From Phaeosaccion multiseriatum (lineage: Eukaryota; Ochrophyta, other classes), in the NCBI GenBank assembly GCA_965112735.1, contig OZ218950.1:2914001-2978000 (forward strand): DNA of 64,000 nucleotides, given 5' to 3'. The translations under genes and the position numbers were made by a program. Below, in pieces: positions 20,774 through 34,400 of this stretch. The notes beneath the pieces were generated by a model that worked only from the letters and a program-made list of their open reading frames with translations, was not told where the DNA came from and made no database searches. How positions within the stretch are numbered: position 1 is the stretch's first letter; each line of letters opens with the position of its first letter.

Positions 20774-23700
20774 TCACTGCCGCTCGTCGTCATCACTCAC
20801 GTTGAACATGTCTTCCTTCTTCCTGCTGCCCACACTCCTCGGGCTCGTCGGACTGGTCGGGCTTCTCGCTGCTCCACTCCCCCCCTCCTCGTCCTCCCCC
20901 TCCCCGGAGGCATCGGAGCCGTCTAAGCTGTAACGGGTCAAGTCTCCCACCAAGCTCCGGCTGTGGGGCGACGGTTAACATGGGTTACATACGTAAGTAA
21001 GTATATAAGTACACGAGGCCAGAGACAAGGGGAATGGCACGGAGTAAGACCAGCAAGTGTATGGGATGGAGTGGTGGGCATTTGTAGGCCTTTATACTAG
21101 GCCTTGACCCAATCACGAAAGACACACGACGAAAGGAAAAGCAAGCACGAGAAGACGTTCTTGTGTGTGTGTGCGTGCGTGCATGTGTGGGGTGTGTGTG
21201 ACTACTCACCGCTGATCGAGGACAGCCCCTGCTGCCTCGTCGTCATCCTCATCACCATCAACCCCCCTGCCAAAGAAGCCCTCCTCGTCCGTGCCGTGCC
21301 CTCCTCCTGTATCAGAAAAGTCGCTGGGAGGCCCTGCCCCGAAGCCGTAGCTGTCATCGTCTTCGTCTTGGTCCCCCTCGCCAGGAGGGGAGCTATCACT
21401 ATTGCTAACAACTGCTTCTGACGCTCCCTCTGCTGGATCACCATCTGCTGCTGCTGCTCCTTCCATTAAGGCAGCTTCGGCTATGTCTCTCGGTTTTGCC
21501 GAATGATCTCCTTGGCGTGGGGCTGCTGCTGTACCACCAACCGCTGCTGCGGCTGCAACCGCCGCGATTTCCGAGTCTGCTTCACGCCTCACTGCGTCGA
21601 GGAAGGAGGGCCTCTTCTCGCCGGCACCTCCGGACCCCTCCTGCTCCTCCTTCTCCTTCCGTAGCCACCCTAGCCTCTCTCTACTGTGCGCAGTCAGCTC
21701 CACCTGCCCGCACACGGCCCCCGACACGCAGCTCACAAGCGGCACGCATTGGCGCACCACTGACCTGCTGCTGCTGCTGCTGCTGTAGTTGTTGTTCTTG
21801 TTGTTGTTGGTGTCTTCCCCCACGTCCTCGCTCAGCAGGCGACAGAGAGGGACTCGAGCTCGGGCCAGGACTGCGGATTCGTCTGGGGTCAGCACGCGTA
21901 CCTCCACCCCATCCTGTCGTGCGTGTGTGCGTGCATGTGTGCGTGTGTGTGAGTGTGTGTGTGAGTGTATGCTTGTGTATGGTGTGTGTATGTGTGTGTA
22001 CAGTTGTGTGCGTGGGTCGAAGCAACAGAAATGGGGAATCGCTCACTACTCACGCACTTCCTCACTCACTCACTCACTCACTCACACACGCACGCACTCA
22101 CGCACTCACGCACTCACTCCCCCACTCACTCCCTCTCACCCACGTACTCCCTCACCTACTCACCCACTCACTCACTCACTCACCCACCCACCCACCCACC
22201 CACCCACCTTCTCAAGCGCGTTGAGCAAATCCGGACCCATGTCCACGTCCAGCGAAGCCTTTACGATAGGCAATGCGTACATCTCTCCCGCACCACATAT
22301 CCTCCCGCACCGCCGCCGCCTTAGATTATCCTCCTCCTCCTCCCTTCCCAAGCCGATGCGGAAGTCGTTACTTGCTCTCCTGCGGGCACTGGTCCCTGTT
22401 CTCCTCTCCCTCTCTTCTGCCGCATCAGTGACTCCATCGGAGCCGATGATATCATAATCCATAAAGCCCAACCCTCCCTTCAGACTCTGGAGCGTGTCAA
22501 GACAGTACGCAGACTGCTCGAAGGAGAGTAGTGGAGTGGGGCCCGCCAGCTGCTGTATCACCAACTGCTGCTGCTGCTGCTTGGAGCCTGAGATGGCTTT
22601 GTTTATCAGCACAATGGAGGCGCCAAGGCTAATGGCAGTAGCTCCGTCTCGAGCAGAGGGAGCAGCAGAGGAGGAGGGGGAGGTGATAGAAGCTGGGGCG
22701 CCAGTGCTGGTGTTGTGGTGGTCTATCCCGTCTCCGAGGCCCATCTGTGAGTGCAGTGGCAAGGGGTAGTAGCAGCAGCAGAGGAAGGGGGTAGTGCGGC
22801 GAGGAGGTGAGAGTGAGACAGAGAGACTCAAAAGCCCAATCAATCAAAACCCCCAACACGACCAACATGCTAAGCTGTGCCCCAGACCTCTCCAGAAGAG
22901 GGGGGTGGGGGGGGGGGCTGATCTTCACCCACCCTCCACCTTTCACCGTCCTCCGTCCTCTCCCGTCCTGGGCTCAACTACTCACCCTTGCAGAGGCGCA
23001 GTAACGCGCCAGGCGCACATGCACAGTCACGCCGCCTTCTGCTGTATCACCAAGTGCTGCGGCTGCCGTGAGGGGCACATTCGCCTCAGTGAAGACCTGC
23101 TCTCCCGCCCCGTCCGCTTGACACGACCACAGGAACGCCCCAAGGTCCACCTCTCCCCTAACAAGAGCAAGCATATGGGAAGGAAGGGCAGGCAGGCAGG
23201 CGGGCAGGCAGACAGGCAGGCAGGCAGGCACGCAGGCACAGAGAGAGAGTATGAGAAGGTGCGCAAAGACGCGACCTAGGTTCACACAGGCCCAATTCCA
23301 GCTTCGATCAGAGTAGGTCCTCCTCGGAAGAAGGAACACAGCATTGTGTGGCGTGTTTGATGTGATTTCCACGCTGTCTTGTTTCTCACCTGAGAGCTCC
23401 CCCCTCCGGCATTATACCATCCTTGCCTCCTCCTCCTCCTCCTCCTCCTCCTCCTCCTCCTCCTCCTCCTCCTCCTCCTCCTCCTCCTCCTCCTCCTCCT
23501 CCTCCTCCTCCTCCTCCTCCTCCTCGGTCTTCTTGGACGGGCACGAGCTCGAGCGTCAGAGTCCTGTCCGCACTGTCTGCTCTTTGCTTCCCCTGCTCCT
23601 GTTTGGGTATCACCGCCCCCAAGGAGTGACCCAAGAAGGAACACGTGGAGAGGAACGGCGGCGTGGTGCTGCGCTGGTCCGCCCCCATGTGCGTCTGAAA

Positions 23701-26050
23701 GGAGTGTGTGGGTGCAGTATGATTAGGAACAACAAATTTCCGGCAAGAGGGAGAGAGCGAGACAGCGAGAGAGGAGAGAAAGAGAGAGCGGGAGACAAAA
23801 GAGCGCGAGAGAACAACGAGAGGTAAGGACGAGCGAGAGAGGCGAGGGAGAGAGACACGCGAGAAAACACATATACACAAACACACTCACGCACACACAC
23901 ACGCATGCACACATACATACACAAACACACTCACGCACACACACACGCATGCACACATACATACACAAACACACTCACGCACACACACACGCATGCACAC
24001 ATACATACACAAACACACTCACGCACACACACACGCATGCACACATACATACACAAACACACTCACGTACACACACACGCATGCACACACACATACACAC
24101 ACATGTATACACTTACCTTGAGCGCAAAGGTCCCTCCTCGAGTTCGAATGCGAGGCCGCTGCTGTGTAATGCCCAACACAGTCACGGCCACAAGCCCATG
24201 CACTGCCCCTAACTCCTCCTCCGTCGCTTCGCAAGGTGGTAATCCCAGCCGCCACCCCGGCCCAGCTTCCGCCCCTCCCGCCGTCGCTCCTCCTTCCTCG
24301 ACCCTCCTGCCCCTCCTGCCAGTGCTTCCCTGACCGACAAGCTCCACGCCAGCGATGATGGCGACGGGGTCCGGGTCTGTCGTCGTCGCGAGTTCGAGTC
24401 CTTCTCGGAGTCTCTCCATCACGTCCTTTGCTTCCTTGCACCCCCCGCTACCGCCGGTGAAGGGCGTGAAGCTGCATCGGCACGTGAGTGTCAACTGCTT
24501 TCGTTGTTGCGTGCCGTGTTCCTTTCTGGGGGACACTTCGGCTGGAGAAGCAACAGCAGGAGCAACGATGCCAATGTCGACTTCTTCCGTCCACCGTATG
24601 CTGCCATCCCCCTGCCCCTGCCCTCCTGCCGATTCGTCGAGCCCTTGCACCGTCCTCTCCCACAGGCCCCTCAGACTCGCCTCACTCCGACCGGGCAGTG
24701 CCGTTACAAGAAAGCTCAGCTCCTCGTGAGCCGCAATGCTCGCCGTGAGATGCAGTAGAGCAGAGCTTCGTTGCCGCCCCTCCCCTCCCTCCTTCTCTGA
24801 TACCCCATCTCGTTGGAGGCTGCTATCGCTGTCTCTGTTGTTGCTGCTGCCCATGTGGCTTTCGCCGCTGCTGCTCTTGCTGAGGTTGGAGAAGGTGCTG
24901 GCGCTGTTGCTCGGGGTGAGCAGCTCTAATGGAATGGAGAGCGCCCCATGCAGCATCGAGACGGGCAGTGTGGCAGAGGCCAGGCAGGTGGGACCACTCC
25001 TACTGCTGCTACTGCTGCTGCTACTGGTGGTGGTGGTGGTGGTGGTGGTGGTGGTGGTGGTGGTTTTCTCGGTGTAGACTCGGATGATCACTTCTTCAGT
25101 GCCTGAACGTAGGTAGCACGTGTAAGGAAAGAGCAGGAAGGGGTGTGAGGAGGGCGCTTTCGATGAGAAATGCGCTGTCCTATCTCCTCTGCTCAGTAGA
25201 GCTAGCAACGGAGGGGGGGGGGAGCTACACGGAAAGAGGGAAGGAGGGAGGGACTAACAGCAGTCCACAGCTCATTCAACCACCCCAACAACCCACCCAC
25301 CCACCAGCCCGAACCCACCCACCCACCCACTCCCTCCCTCACTCCCTCACCTGTCCTTGCTTCAATGACATGTGGCCCGTCCTCCGCCCCTCCCCAGCAA
25401 GGGTCCGCACAGGCGGGTACCCTTCCTGTCTCCCACAGGCGCTGTCCGTCCTCCATGGTCAGGGTGGCAAACACATCGGATTCGGAAGCCGCAGATTCGG
25501 AGGCCTCCACAGACATGGAGGCCTCCGCCTCTGATAGGCCCGTTGCCCCCCACACAGTGACAAACACCGCCGTAGTCGAGCTCTCGGTCGTCTCAGCAGC
25601 AGCAGCAGCAGTTGTGTATACAGCAGCAGCAGCAGTTGTGTATACAGCAGCAGCAGTTGTGTATACAGCAGCAGCAGCGTCCTCCCCCACGGCCGTACAA
25701 TTTGTTGAGTCCGAAAACTCATTCTGGCCCTCCTCCTCGGCCTCCTCTGCCTCCTCTTCCTGTTGCTCCTGCTTCTCCTGATCCTGCTCCTTGCCTGCTC
25801 CCTTGGTACGACTGCTACTGGCATCACTCAGGGATAGAGATATGGAAAGGCCTTCGCTGCTTCCCTCCTCCTGCTCCTCCTCCCCCTTGTTGCCGTTGCT
25901 GCTACTGCCCTCGCCACCGCTGCCCTCGCCAACGTACTGTCCTGAAGGGTAAGGGTATGGACTCTCATCGCCCCCTGGTCGAGGCATCTCCTGGGCAGGG
26001 AAGTCGAGCTCCAGCATGAGGCCCTCTCCCTCCTCCTCCTCCTCCTCCTC

Positions 26051-26096
<46 letters not shown>

Positions 26097-27614
26097 ATCA
26101 CCAACTGCTGCTGCTCCTGCTTCTCTATCACCAGCTGCTCTTCGTCCACGGCGTATACGAGTCTCTCCTTGAGCCTGACTTGCTCCTCCCCATCCCCCTC
26201 GAAGCGGACCGTCACCATCCCCTCCCGAGAGTGCACACCGAGCACTGTCGCCGCAGCGTAGTGCCCTTGCTCCTCGTGCTCATCCTCCTCATCATTCACG
26301 TCGTCCTTGTCGTCGCCAACCTTCGAGGCTCGACCCCCTCTCCTGAGCGCCTGCACTCTCTGCCCCACTATGAAAGGTGCATCCGAAGCGGTGCTCTCCG
26401 CATCATCATCATCACCATCACCATCATCATCATCATCATCATCATCGAATCCGCGGCCGTCACCCCGCCGCCGCAGCATTGGCCGGGGCTGTGCTTTAGC
26501 AGTTGGTGCTTCGCCACCTTCGTGGTCGTCGGAGAGCATTGGCACGCGCAGGGGTGCGTGTGCATGTCTTGCTCCTCCCTCCCCCTCCTCCTCCTCCTCC
26601 TCCTCCTTCTCCTCCTCCTCCCCCTCCTCCTCCTCCTCCTCCTCCTCCTCCTCTCCAGGGGCTCCGAGGGGCAACGAGGCGAGCAACTCTAGGGTGCCTG
26701 TCCTCTTCCTGCCCTTCCTGTCCCACAGAACGAGGTGCTCCTCCTCCTCCCTTCCCCCCCTCCTCTGTCTTCCCGGTCGCCGGACGCTTAAATCACAGTT
26801 GGCTAACCAGCCCAAGTCTACAACGGCTCTACCAACAAAGAACTCCTTATCGACTTCCTTCGCCGCAGGCTCTCGATTCTCCGTCAGCATCACCTCCCCC
26901 TCCTCTTCCTTACCCCCCTCCTCCTGCTGGTGCTGCTCTTCGCCGCCAGAATCTGTCCCACTCTTCGTTCTGCAACAACCCCACACCTCCACCATCACTT
27001 TACTGCTGCCGTCCATCATGACTGGAACTGACAACTCGTCCTGCCACTCCGCAGACAGCCTTCGCCTTCGCCGAGACTGAGACGGAGAGGGAGAGGGAGA
27101 GGGAGCGACTGCTACTTCTCGGCTCGATCCCACCCTCCTCCCATCTATCGAGACCTTCACGTGGAAGCACGTGGAGGAGGCCATAGAGGGCGTTTGCCCA
27201 TCACAAGACGACAGTTGCTGCTGCTGCTGCTGCTGCTGTATCACCAGCTGCTGCTGCGACTGCAGACGCAGTCCGTGTGCTGCCAAAAAGGTGAGATTGA
27301 TATCGACAGGCCCTGCAGCACTGCTCTCGGCATCCGAGTCATCGCCCTCCCGGCCACTGGCAGCTGTACGGTCGTCGTCATCTGCATCTTGGGGGTGGGG
27401 CAGCAGACTTCGGACCACTCGGAGTACCGCCCCTTCGATTTGCGTCTTTCCCCGGGGGTCCCACAGCCGCAGCTCCTGCACGCCCTCCTGTCGCTCCGCC
27501 GCCCCTGCAGCCGCCGCCGCTGCTGCTGCCGTATCACCAACTGCTGCTGCTGCTGCTACTGCTACCGGCTGCTCGAGACGGCTCGTCTGGACATAAGCTC
27601 GGGCTATCAATGTC

Positions 27615-27648
<34 letters not shown>

Positions 27649-30600
27649 GGTCAGTACTGCTACTGCGACTGCTACTGCCGCCCGAGGGGGTGCCCTGCTT
27701 CCTGTCCTTCTCTCCTCTGCGGCGGCCATCGCCTCCTTCTCTTGCCGCCCCAACACCAAACAGGGCTGTGCCCCCCCCCCCTCTCGTCTCCCACACTTCC
27801 AAGACCAGCGTACTGCTTCCGTCTTGCCGGACGGGCACCGACACTGCCTCCCACCACTGGGGGCTGACGCTGCTGCCGTTGTTGCTGCTGTTGTTGATGT
27901 TGTTGTTGGTCTTGACGGCCTGCGTCCTTCGCACCTCTTGCTCATCCACGAGAATCCTGACAAAGGTTCTCACCTCCACTGATTCGAGGATAGCATGCTG
28001 ATGCTGCCCACGACCCCTCCGCAACAAGCCCCCGCCCCCTCCTCGTCCTCCATTTCCTCCACCAACACTTGTATCGGCCATGGGAATTCCCTTTGCTTCG
28101 AGGAGCATGAGCTTCAGGTCCATTAGCCCTGCAGCGGTGCTGATACTGCTGCTGCTTCTACTCCCGATATCCTCCCCCTTCTTCTTCTGCTGCTGCTGCT
28201 GCTGCTGCTCCTCCTCCTGCGCTCTTCTCTTCTCCTCTACCTCGGCTTGAAGGCGCGGCAAAGAGCAGACGAGCCTCAAAATGCCCAGTGAAGACTCACC
28301 ATCATTCTCGTCGCTCTCGCCGTTGCCAGCGGTGAGACGCATGTCGTGGGTGCGCGTATAGGGAGCATCTTGCAAGCTCTTCGTACCGTTGGTGGTCGAC
28401 CTCACACTCTCGCGTGCTGCCTCTACCCGATCGTCTCGTTGCCCGTCCTGTCCTTCCCCTGTGTCATTGGCCTCGTTGACCGGTCTTTGTTGGTGGTGTG
28501 AATGTGCGCTGCTCTTGCTACTATTAGCAGTATGTATGCTGCTCTGGATGCTACTATTGCTGCTGATACTACCGCCATTCACCTTCTCTGCTGTGCTTGC
28601 TTCTTTTCGGCCCCGTGACCCTCCATTGTGCCCATGAGCCGCCTCCAGTTGGTCCTCCAGTTGGTCTTCAAAGTCATCTTCATCATAGGAAGCCTGGCCT
28701 TGACTCGCTGCCTCCCCTCCTCGCTGCCCTTGCTCTTGCTCGCCCTCCTCGTGCCGAACCAGGGCAGCCTCAACCCACTCCAGCGGAGGCCGAGCCCTGC
28801 CAATGCATCCGTCGCTGCCCGGCCCTGCGTCTCCCACCTCCCACACCTCAACCACCACCTCAACAGGATGGCGACTCAAGTGGCAAGAACTGCCACTACC
28901 ACGGCTGCTCCTGGTCCTCATACTCTCCTTGTTGTTGGTCTCCTTTCTCTTTCCTTCCTCTCTCGGCAAAGACACTGTCGCCGCCTCGCCCCACTCTACT
29001 TCGAGGGTGTTGGCGAGCGGCCTCGTGCGCTTAACTTCCACCCCGTCCACGACCACCTTGGCATACACATCTCCCTTCGCTGCTCTGGGCAGATCACGTG
29101 CCCCCATCACGGCCACCCGCACCTCCACTTCCTCTGTTGGCTCTTCTATGTCTGCCTCCTCCACCTCTTGCTCATCATCAGTGTAGCCTCCAGTGGACTG
29201 CCGTCTCACCAACTGTCGCTGCCGCTGCTGCTGCTGGTCCAGGCGGTCTTCGGTGTTGACCGAGTCTTCCATTTGCGCCGCTCTCTGCAGAGCGAGCTCC
29301 ATCTCCCTCTTCAGGCGGCTTCTCTTGGCCTGATTCTCTCTCACGAGGAGAGCCTCCAACTCATCAATCCTCTTCTGCCTACAGAACGCTATGCGGGCTC
29401 GGTCTGCTCGAATCTGCCTCTGTCGTTTGACCTCTCTCCGGTCCAGCGCGGAAACCTCCTGCCGCAAGTCTCTCGCCAGTTGCTCCTCGTCTCTGTGCTT
29501 ACAGATTAGGCGACGATGTCTGGACTGCAGAGCGAGGCGCTCCGTATAACCCTTGGAGACTCCTCCTCCTCCTCCTCCTCCTCCTCCTCCTCCTCCTCCT
29601 CCTCCTCCTCCTCCTCCTCCTCTGAGGTCTCTTCTCCTGCGCCCCCCAGCCCGCCCTGCGAGGATCAGCTTTGTGCCTCTCTTGGCGCCTCTTCCTCCCG
29701 GAGCACGTGCCTGGGGAGCGCTCGAAGGCCGCTGGAACAACGCCGTACTTCCCTGCCGGTGGTGCTGCTGCCTGTACTGCTGCCTGTGCTGCTGCCTTTG
29801 CTGCTGCTGCTGCTCGTACACGACCGATGCAGGTCCTCCTCGCAGCGTGGTCGGTCGCCCTGCTACTACAGGCCCCGCGAGCTCCTGCTGCTGCCGTCGA
29901 TGCCCGCTGCTTGGATAGGGCAAGGAGGAGGACGCCCCCCCCTCAGATGCTTTAGGAGGCCTCTGATGCTGGGGAAGTGGGGAGGAGGTGGCCAGGCCGA
30001 CGCCACCACCTGCTTCTTCTTCTTTTTCGTCGTCACCTTCATCTCGGTCGCTCCACCTCGGAACGTTTGGTGTCTCCGCTTCGCTTCCCGGGTGTGTTGC
30101 TCGATCACCACCCCCACTGCCCTTTCTCAGCATGAAGGCAGGAGAAAAGCCACTGGGACAAGCAGGCAGTGCAGCCCTCCCCTCCTCCTCCTCCTCCTCC
30201 TCCTCCTCCTCCTCCTCCTCCTCCTCCTCCTCCTCCTCCTCCTCTTCCTCCTCCTCCTCCTCCTCCTCCTCGGCCTCTTCTTCCTGCTCCGGCTGCTCCA
30301 TTGGTTGCTGCTGCTGCTGCTGCTGTTGCTGCTGCTGCGCCTTCAGCATGCCTTCCGCCAGGTCCATCCACATTACCTCCTGTCGTTGACCCTGCTCCTG
30401 CTGCTGCAGCTTGTGGCCCCTCTTCTGGCGCTGGGTATGAGAGAGCGCTGAGTGAGGACGGCGTTGTTCGCCATTGCCGGGTTCCACAGCTTGAAGAGTG
30501 ACGACCTTACGAAGGCGGAGGACCTCTCTGCGAAAATGCACGACAAGAGCAGAGAAACAGTAAGAACACGGCGGTATCAATGTCTGAAGGCTGGCCTCTG

Positions 30601-31089
30601 ACCTGTAGTATTCTTCGGCTTGGGCGTGAGCGTCTTCCAAGTGCGTGAGCTTTGCGCAGCGGTTCATCCTGTCTATTTCATCTTGGCGATGGACGAGGGT
30701 CCTTTTGAGCTGCTGCACAGTCCGCTTGAGCTCAGCATTGCTCGTCTTCGCTACCATCCACTGCATGTGCTGTAGAAACGCGGGCAGGGATGGAGATGGA
30801 GGTTAGCATCGACGACTGGGGAGGAGCGAAACGCACAAGCAAGGCCTCTCACCTGTGGGAGACTCTTTTGCTGGCCCTTGAGGTAAGCCATGCTGGCATC
30901 CAGCTCTTTCTCTCGGTGACGCAGGCTGTGCTCCAGTTGAGCCACCGCCGCCTTCTGAAGTCGTAGCTGGTCATCTTTGGCCGACAGCTCTTCCTTCACC
31001 TGAAGCAATTGCTGGGCGAGCGTCTCCCTGTCGAGCGTCTGCCCCCCTCGCACAGGCATTTGGTGTCCGTTGTCACGTATACGCATCAT
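20774..31089 (-). CDS. Very large coiled-coil / multi-C2-like domain protein (about 2,823 aa)
   Basis: Nine exons close exactly in frame: 31089-30853, 30769-30603, 30527-25351 (5.2 kb), 25102-24117, 23694-23390, 23157-22986, 22744-22208, 21913-21210, 20960-20774. The N-terminal about 150 residues are coiled coil ending EEYYREVLRLRKVV. Then come poly-Gln and poly-Glu runs (about 30200-30330). Repeated C2-like units follow, recognised by V-x-V...GLP...Y/F-V-x-V...W.E...L.VEVW patterns: about 29128-28700, 28145-27560, 27310-26700, 25575-25040 and 24210-22990. A Tudor/SH3-like segment (VGQRVQALRRGG ... VTVRFEGDGEEQVRLKERL) sits at 26380-26150. Acidic Ser/Asp-rich tail (FNVSDDDERQ). The short motif QQLVIQQ recurs. 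The architecture recalls ciliary or membrane-scaffold proteins (RPGRIP1L-, IQCE-like), but calcium-binding Asp residues are not evident. Function unknown; a scaffold role is inferred. Confidence 0.75.
23885..24105. repeat. 44-bp CA-rich minisatellite in intron of the multi-C2 gene
   Basis: About five units of 44 bp containing CGCATGCACACATACATACA and ending AACACACTCACG occupy most of the intron between exons 4 and 5 (24116-23695). Confidence 0.9.
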
Positions 31090-31426
31090 AGGCTGCAAAA
31101 TTAAGTGGGCAACCTCTTCTCATGGCCAAGAGGCATGACTCCAGAGCATAATGTGCTTGAAGGACGTGTTTGGTATTTTTCTCGCGCTGCTTCTAATGTA
31201 TCGGGCTGGATTGGGAATCTGATTCTGCCGTTTCGTTTTTTGTTGCCTTTTCCAACCCCCGTCGAGCTGCAACTTAAGAAGGGAGTGTAAACTTGCGATT
31301 TGCCTCGCGTGGCATGAGGAGTTCGGTTTGCTGATGTCTAGACCCAGGTGAAGGACGAGGTAGGCAAATAAGGTGGAAACGCAGCGTACTGGCCTTCGGG
31401 GGCAGCCACTTTGCGCTACGCTGGCC
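31090..31426. promoter_or_regulatory. Divergent upstream region between the two coiled-coil genes
   Basis: 337 bp between the two start codons. No element can be named. TTTTGCAG directly before the minus-strand start could be an acceptor of an upstream non-coding exon. Confidence 0.45.
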
Positions 31427-34400
31427 ATGAAAGTCAGCCCCTTGTTGATGAGTACGTATACCAGTAAGAAGCGCGTTGCAGGAGGCCGCAGGAGTTCCGG
31501 ATATGGCCGGGAGCCGATCTCAAGGCAGCAGCTGCAGCAGCAAAGGGCCTACACCTGCAGTAGCGCCGGCGGGAGAGGTGTGCGTGAGCAACCAATCCTG
31601 GCGCACCAGTACCAGCCTGTGCCTGGATCGATGGAAGAGAGGCTGCGAGACACCACGGCGGTCCTCAAAAGAACAAAGAAGGAGATGCAGTTGAAGAGTT
31701 CTGCCTGTTCTCGGCTGGAGAACCAGTTAGAAAAGGCAGAGAGGGCTGTTGCCGCCTTGTTGGCGGGCGGCGACGCTGGGGCAGGGCTTGGTCCTCTCTC
31801 CTCTTCCCTCTCCCCTCAGAGGCTCGCTGCGATACGAAGGGAGCTGGAGAAGGGCCAGCTAGTGCGCAAGCTCCGAGAACACGCGGCGGCTCTGCAGGAA
31901 GATCTGCGGCGGAGGGAAAAGGAGCTGCATCAGCTGAAGCAATCGCAGAGGGTTTCACAACTGACGGAGCTGGCCCTATCGAAGGAGGAGTATTACCGAG
32001 AGGTATTGCGCCTTCGAGCGCTACTGGCCGACTGTCGATGCCCGCACACGGCACTCGAACAGCAGCGCAACACGCAGTCTGGCCTCTCTTCGGCGATGTC
32101 TCCAACCTCAGCGTCCAGAGCGGCAGGCAAAGGTGTGCGAGTGTCGTTTAAGGAGGAGGGGTGGGCAGCTTCCTTGCGGAAGGACAGCGATACCGACCGG
32201 AGAATCAGTGCTGCGCCACGCCGGTCATATCAGCAACAGCGGAGAAGGGCAAAGAGGCCACATGTGATTACGAGGGTGTCCCGCAGACCGCAATCGGCCC
32301 GTCCGTACGACGCCCGAGTGGACCAATGCGACTATGTCGACTCTGTTTTCGACGATGACGATGATGATATTGATGTTGATGAGGACGTCCTCTACAGGGC
32401 AGACTTCGGGGAGGAGGAGGGGATGGGGGATGAGGAGGAAGAGAGGGAAGAGGAGGACGGCATCCATCGGCGGGAAGGCCAAGCGAAGAGGGCGAAGGAC
32501 GACGACGACGACGACGACGAGGAGAGTAGTTTGGAAGGGGAGCGGTTCGCCGAAGGGTCCCTGAGAAGACCGTCTCAGCAGCGCTCAGCACAAAACACAA
32601 TTGAAGAAGACTACGAGGGCGAGAGCTTTGAGAATGACAGTGACGGCAAGAGCGACGCGAGCATAGCACTCTATACAGTGGAAGACAGAGAAGCAGCGGA
32701 AGAAGGAGAGGAGCCCTCAAAATGCGGACAACAGCGAGAGAAGAAGAAGAAGAAGAAGCAGCAGCAGCAGCAGCAGCAGCAGCAGAGCCCTTCGCGAAAG
32801 ACCTCAGCTCGACGAGATAATAGTACAGAAAGAGGAGGAAAGGGACAGCAGGTCGAGGTGCTGGAGCACGAGGACGACGAGGAGGAGGTCGAGGAGGTGC
32901 AGAGCTCGCCTCTCGACGCTCGCGTCCACACTATTCTGTACTCCTCCACGGAGGAAGGGGGACTGGAGAGGGCTGCCGTGTGCACCCCTCCCTCGCGCCG
33001 GGGAAAGAGAAGGTCATTGCCAGGTGCTGTGGAGGAGGAGGAGGAGGAGGAGGAGGAAGAGGGGGAGGAGAATGGACCAGAACCTGGAGGACGAGGAGGA
33101 GGACGAGGAGGAGGAGCAGAGCGCTGCTGCCAAGGGAGCCATGGGCAGCTCCCGTCTTCGTCCCGTGGCAACAGCAACACCACCAGCAGCAGCAGCAGGC
33201 CCTTGCGACAACCCCTCTCCATGCCGCACTCTGACCACTGCCACCACTGCGGTGGTCTCAGCCTGTACGACCAAGAGGAAGAGGAGGAGTACCCTCACTT
33301 GCAGCTCCATCATCATCAGCCGCAGCGGCGCCGACCTCGGCCCCCCAGCGCTAGTGCGGGCCGCGGCGGCAGGCGGCACGATAGCGGGCCGTGGGTGGCC
33401 ATCAACAGCAAAGGAGGAGGACCAGCAGGACCAGCCGGAGCAGCCAGAGGAGGTCCCTCTTCGGTCTCTCCGCCCTCATCGCGACGGGTGTACTCCCCAG
33501 GAAGGGGCTCGGGGAGGCGTGCAGTGAAGCGGAGGAGACCCATGTCGGCAGGTGCGGCATTGGTCAAGGCAAGGAGAGGACGGAAGAATGGCGGTGGGCA
33601 GCAGCAGCAACAACAACAACCACAGTGGCAGCAACCGTGGCAGAGGCAGAGGCAGAGGCAGCAGTGGCAGAGGCAGGACGAGGAATGGGGGGCCGCCGGA
33701 ATGGAGCACGGAAGGGCAGCACCACCAGAGGGTTCAAGTTCGAGTTTCGCTTTCTTCGACGACGGAGACGAAGCGGCGAGAGGAGGAGGAGGGAGGTGGA
33801 GGTCGGTGACAAGTACCCACGGGAACAACCGTAGCAGTAGCAGCAGCCATCACCACCACCACTACCACCACCCACATGAACGACAAGGGGGCTTTGATGA
33901 GGATGGAGACGTCTCCCCGCGGGTTGTGGCAGCGCGAGCGAAGAGGCCGCAACGCCCTGCCAGTGCTAGCGTTCGAAGAGGCCCATTCGGGGCTGCTGCG
34001 GCTCATGCCTCTCAGCGCGTCGTGTACAGCCGCAGTAGGAGGACAGGATCAGGTGCAAGGCCTCGTCAAGGGGGGCGTAAGCTGCTACGGCTGCAAGAAG
34101 GAGAGGAGGAGGGGGAGGAGGAGGAGGAGGAGGAGGAGGAGGAGGAGGAGGACGGGGAGGAGGATGATGACGAGGGGGAGGAAGTTGGGGAGGGGAGGGG
34201 GTCCTTCGCGTATCGGGGGCGAAGCAGGGGCTGCGCGTCATCGCCCGTCATTCGTTGCCTCTCCCACCAGCATCAGCACCAGCACCAGCAGCACCGCTGC
34301 CATCAGCGAGAGGAGGCGGGGGAGGAGGGCCGCGACACTGACGGGATGCTGCAAGTGCAAGACATGTATGAGGCTGCCAAGGGACAAGCCATGCGCAACA

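Noticed and set aside
29516-30451. Plus-strand ORFs rich in Leu/Ser opposite the multi-C2 gene
   Set aside because: Antisense shadows of poly-Glu, poly-Gln and poly-Gly coding repeats.
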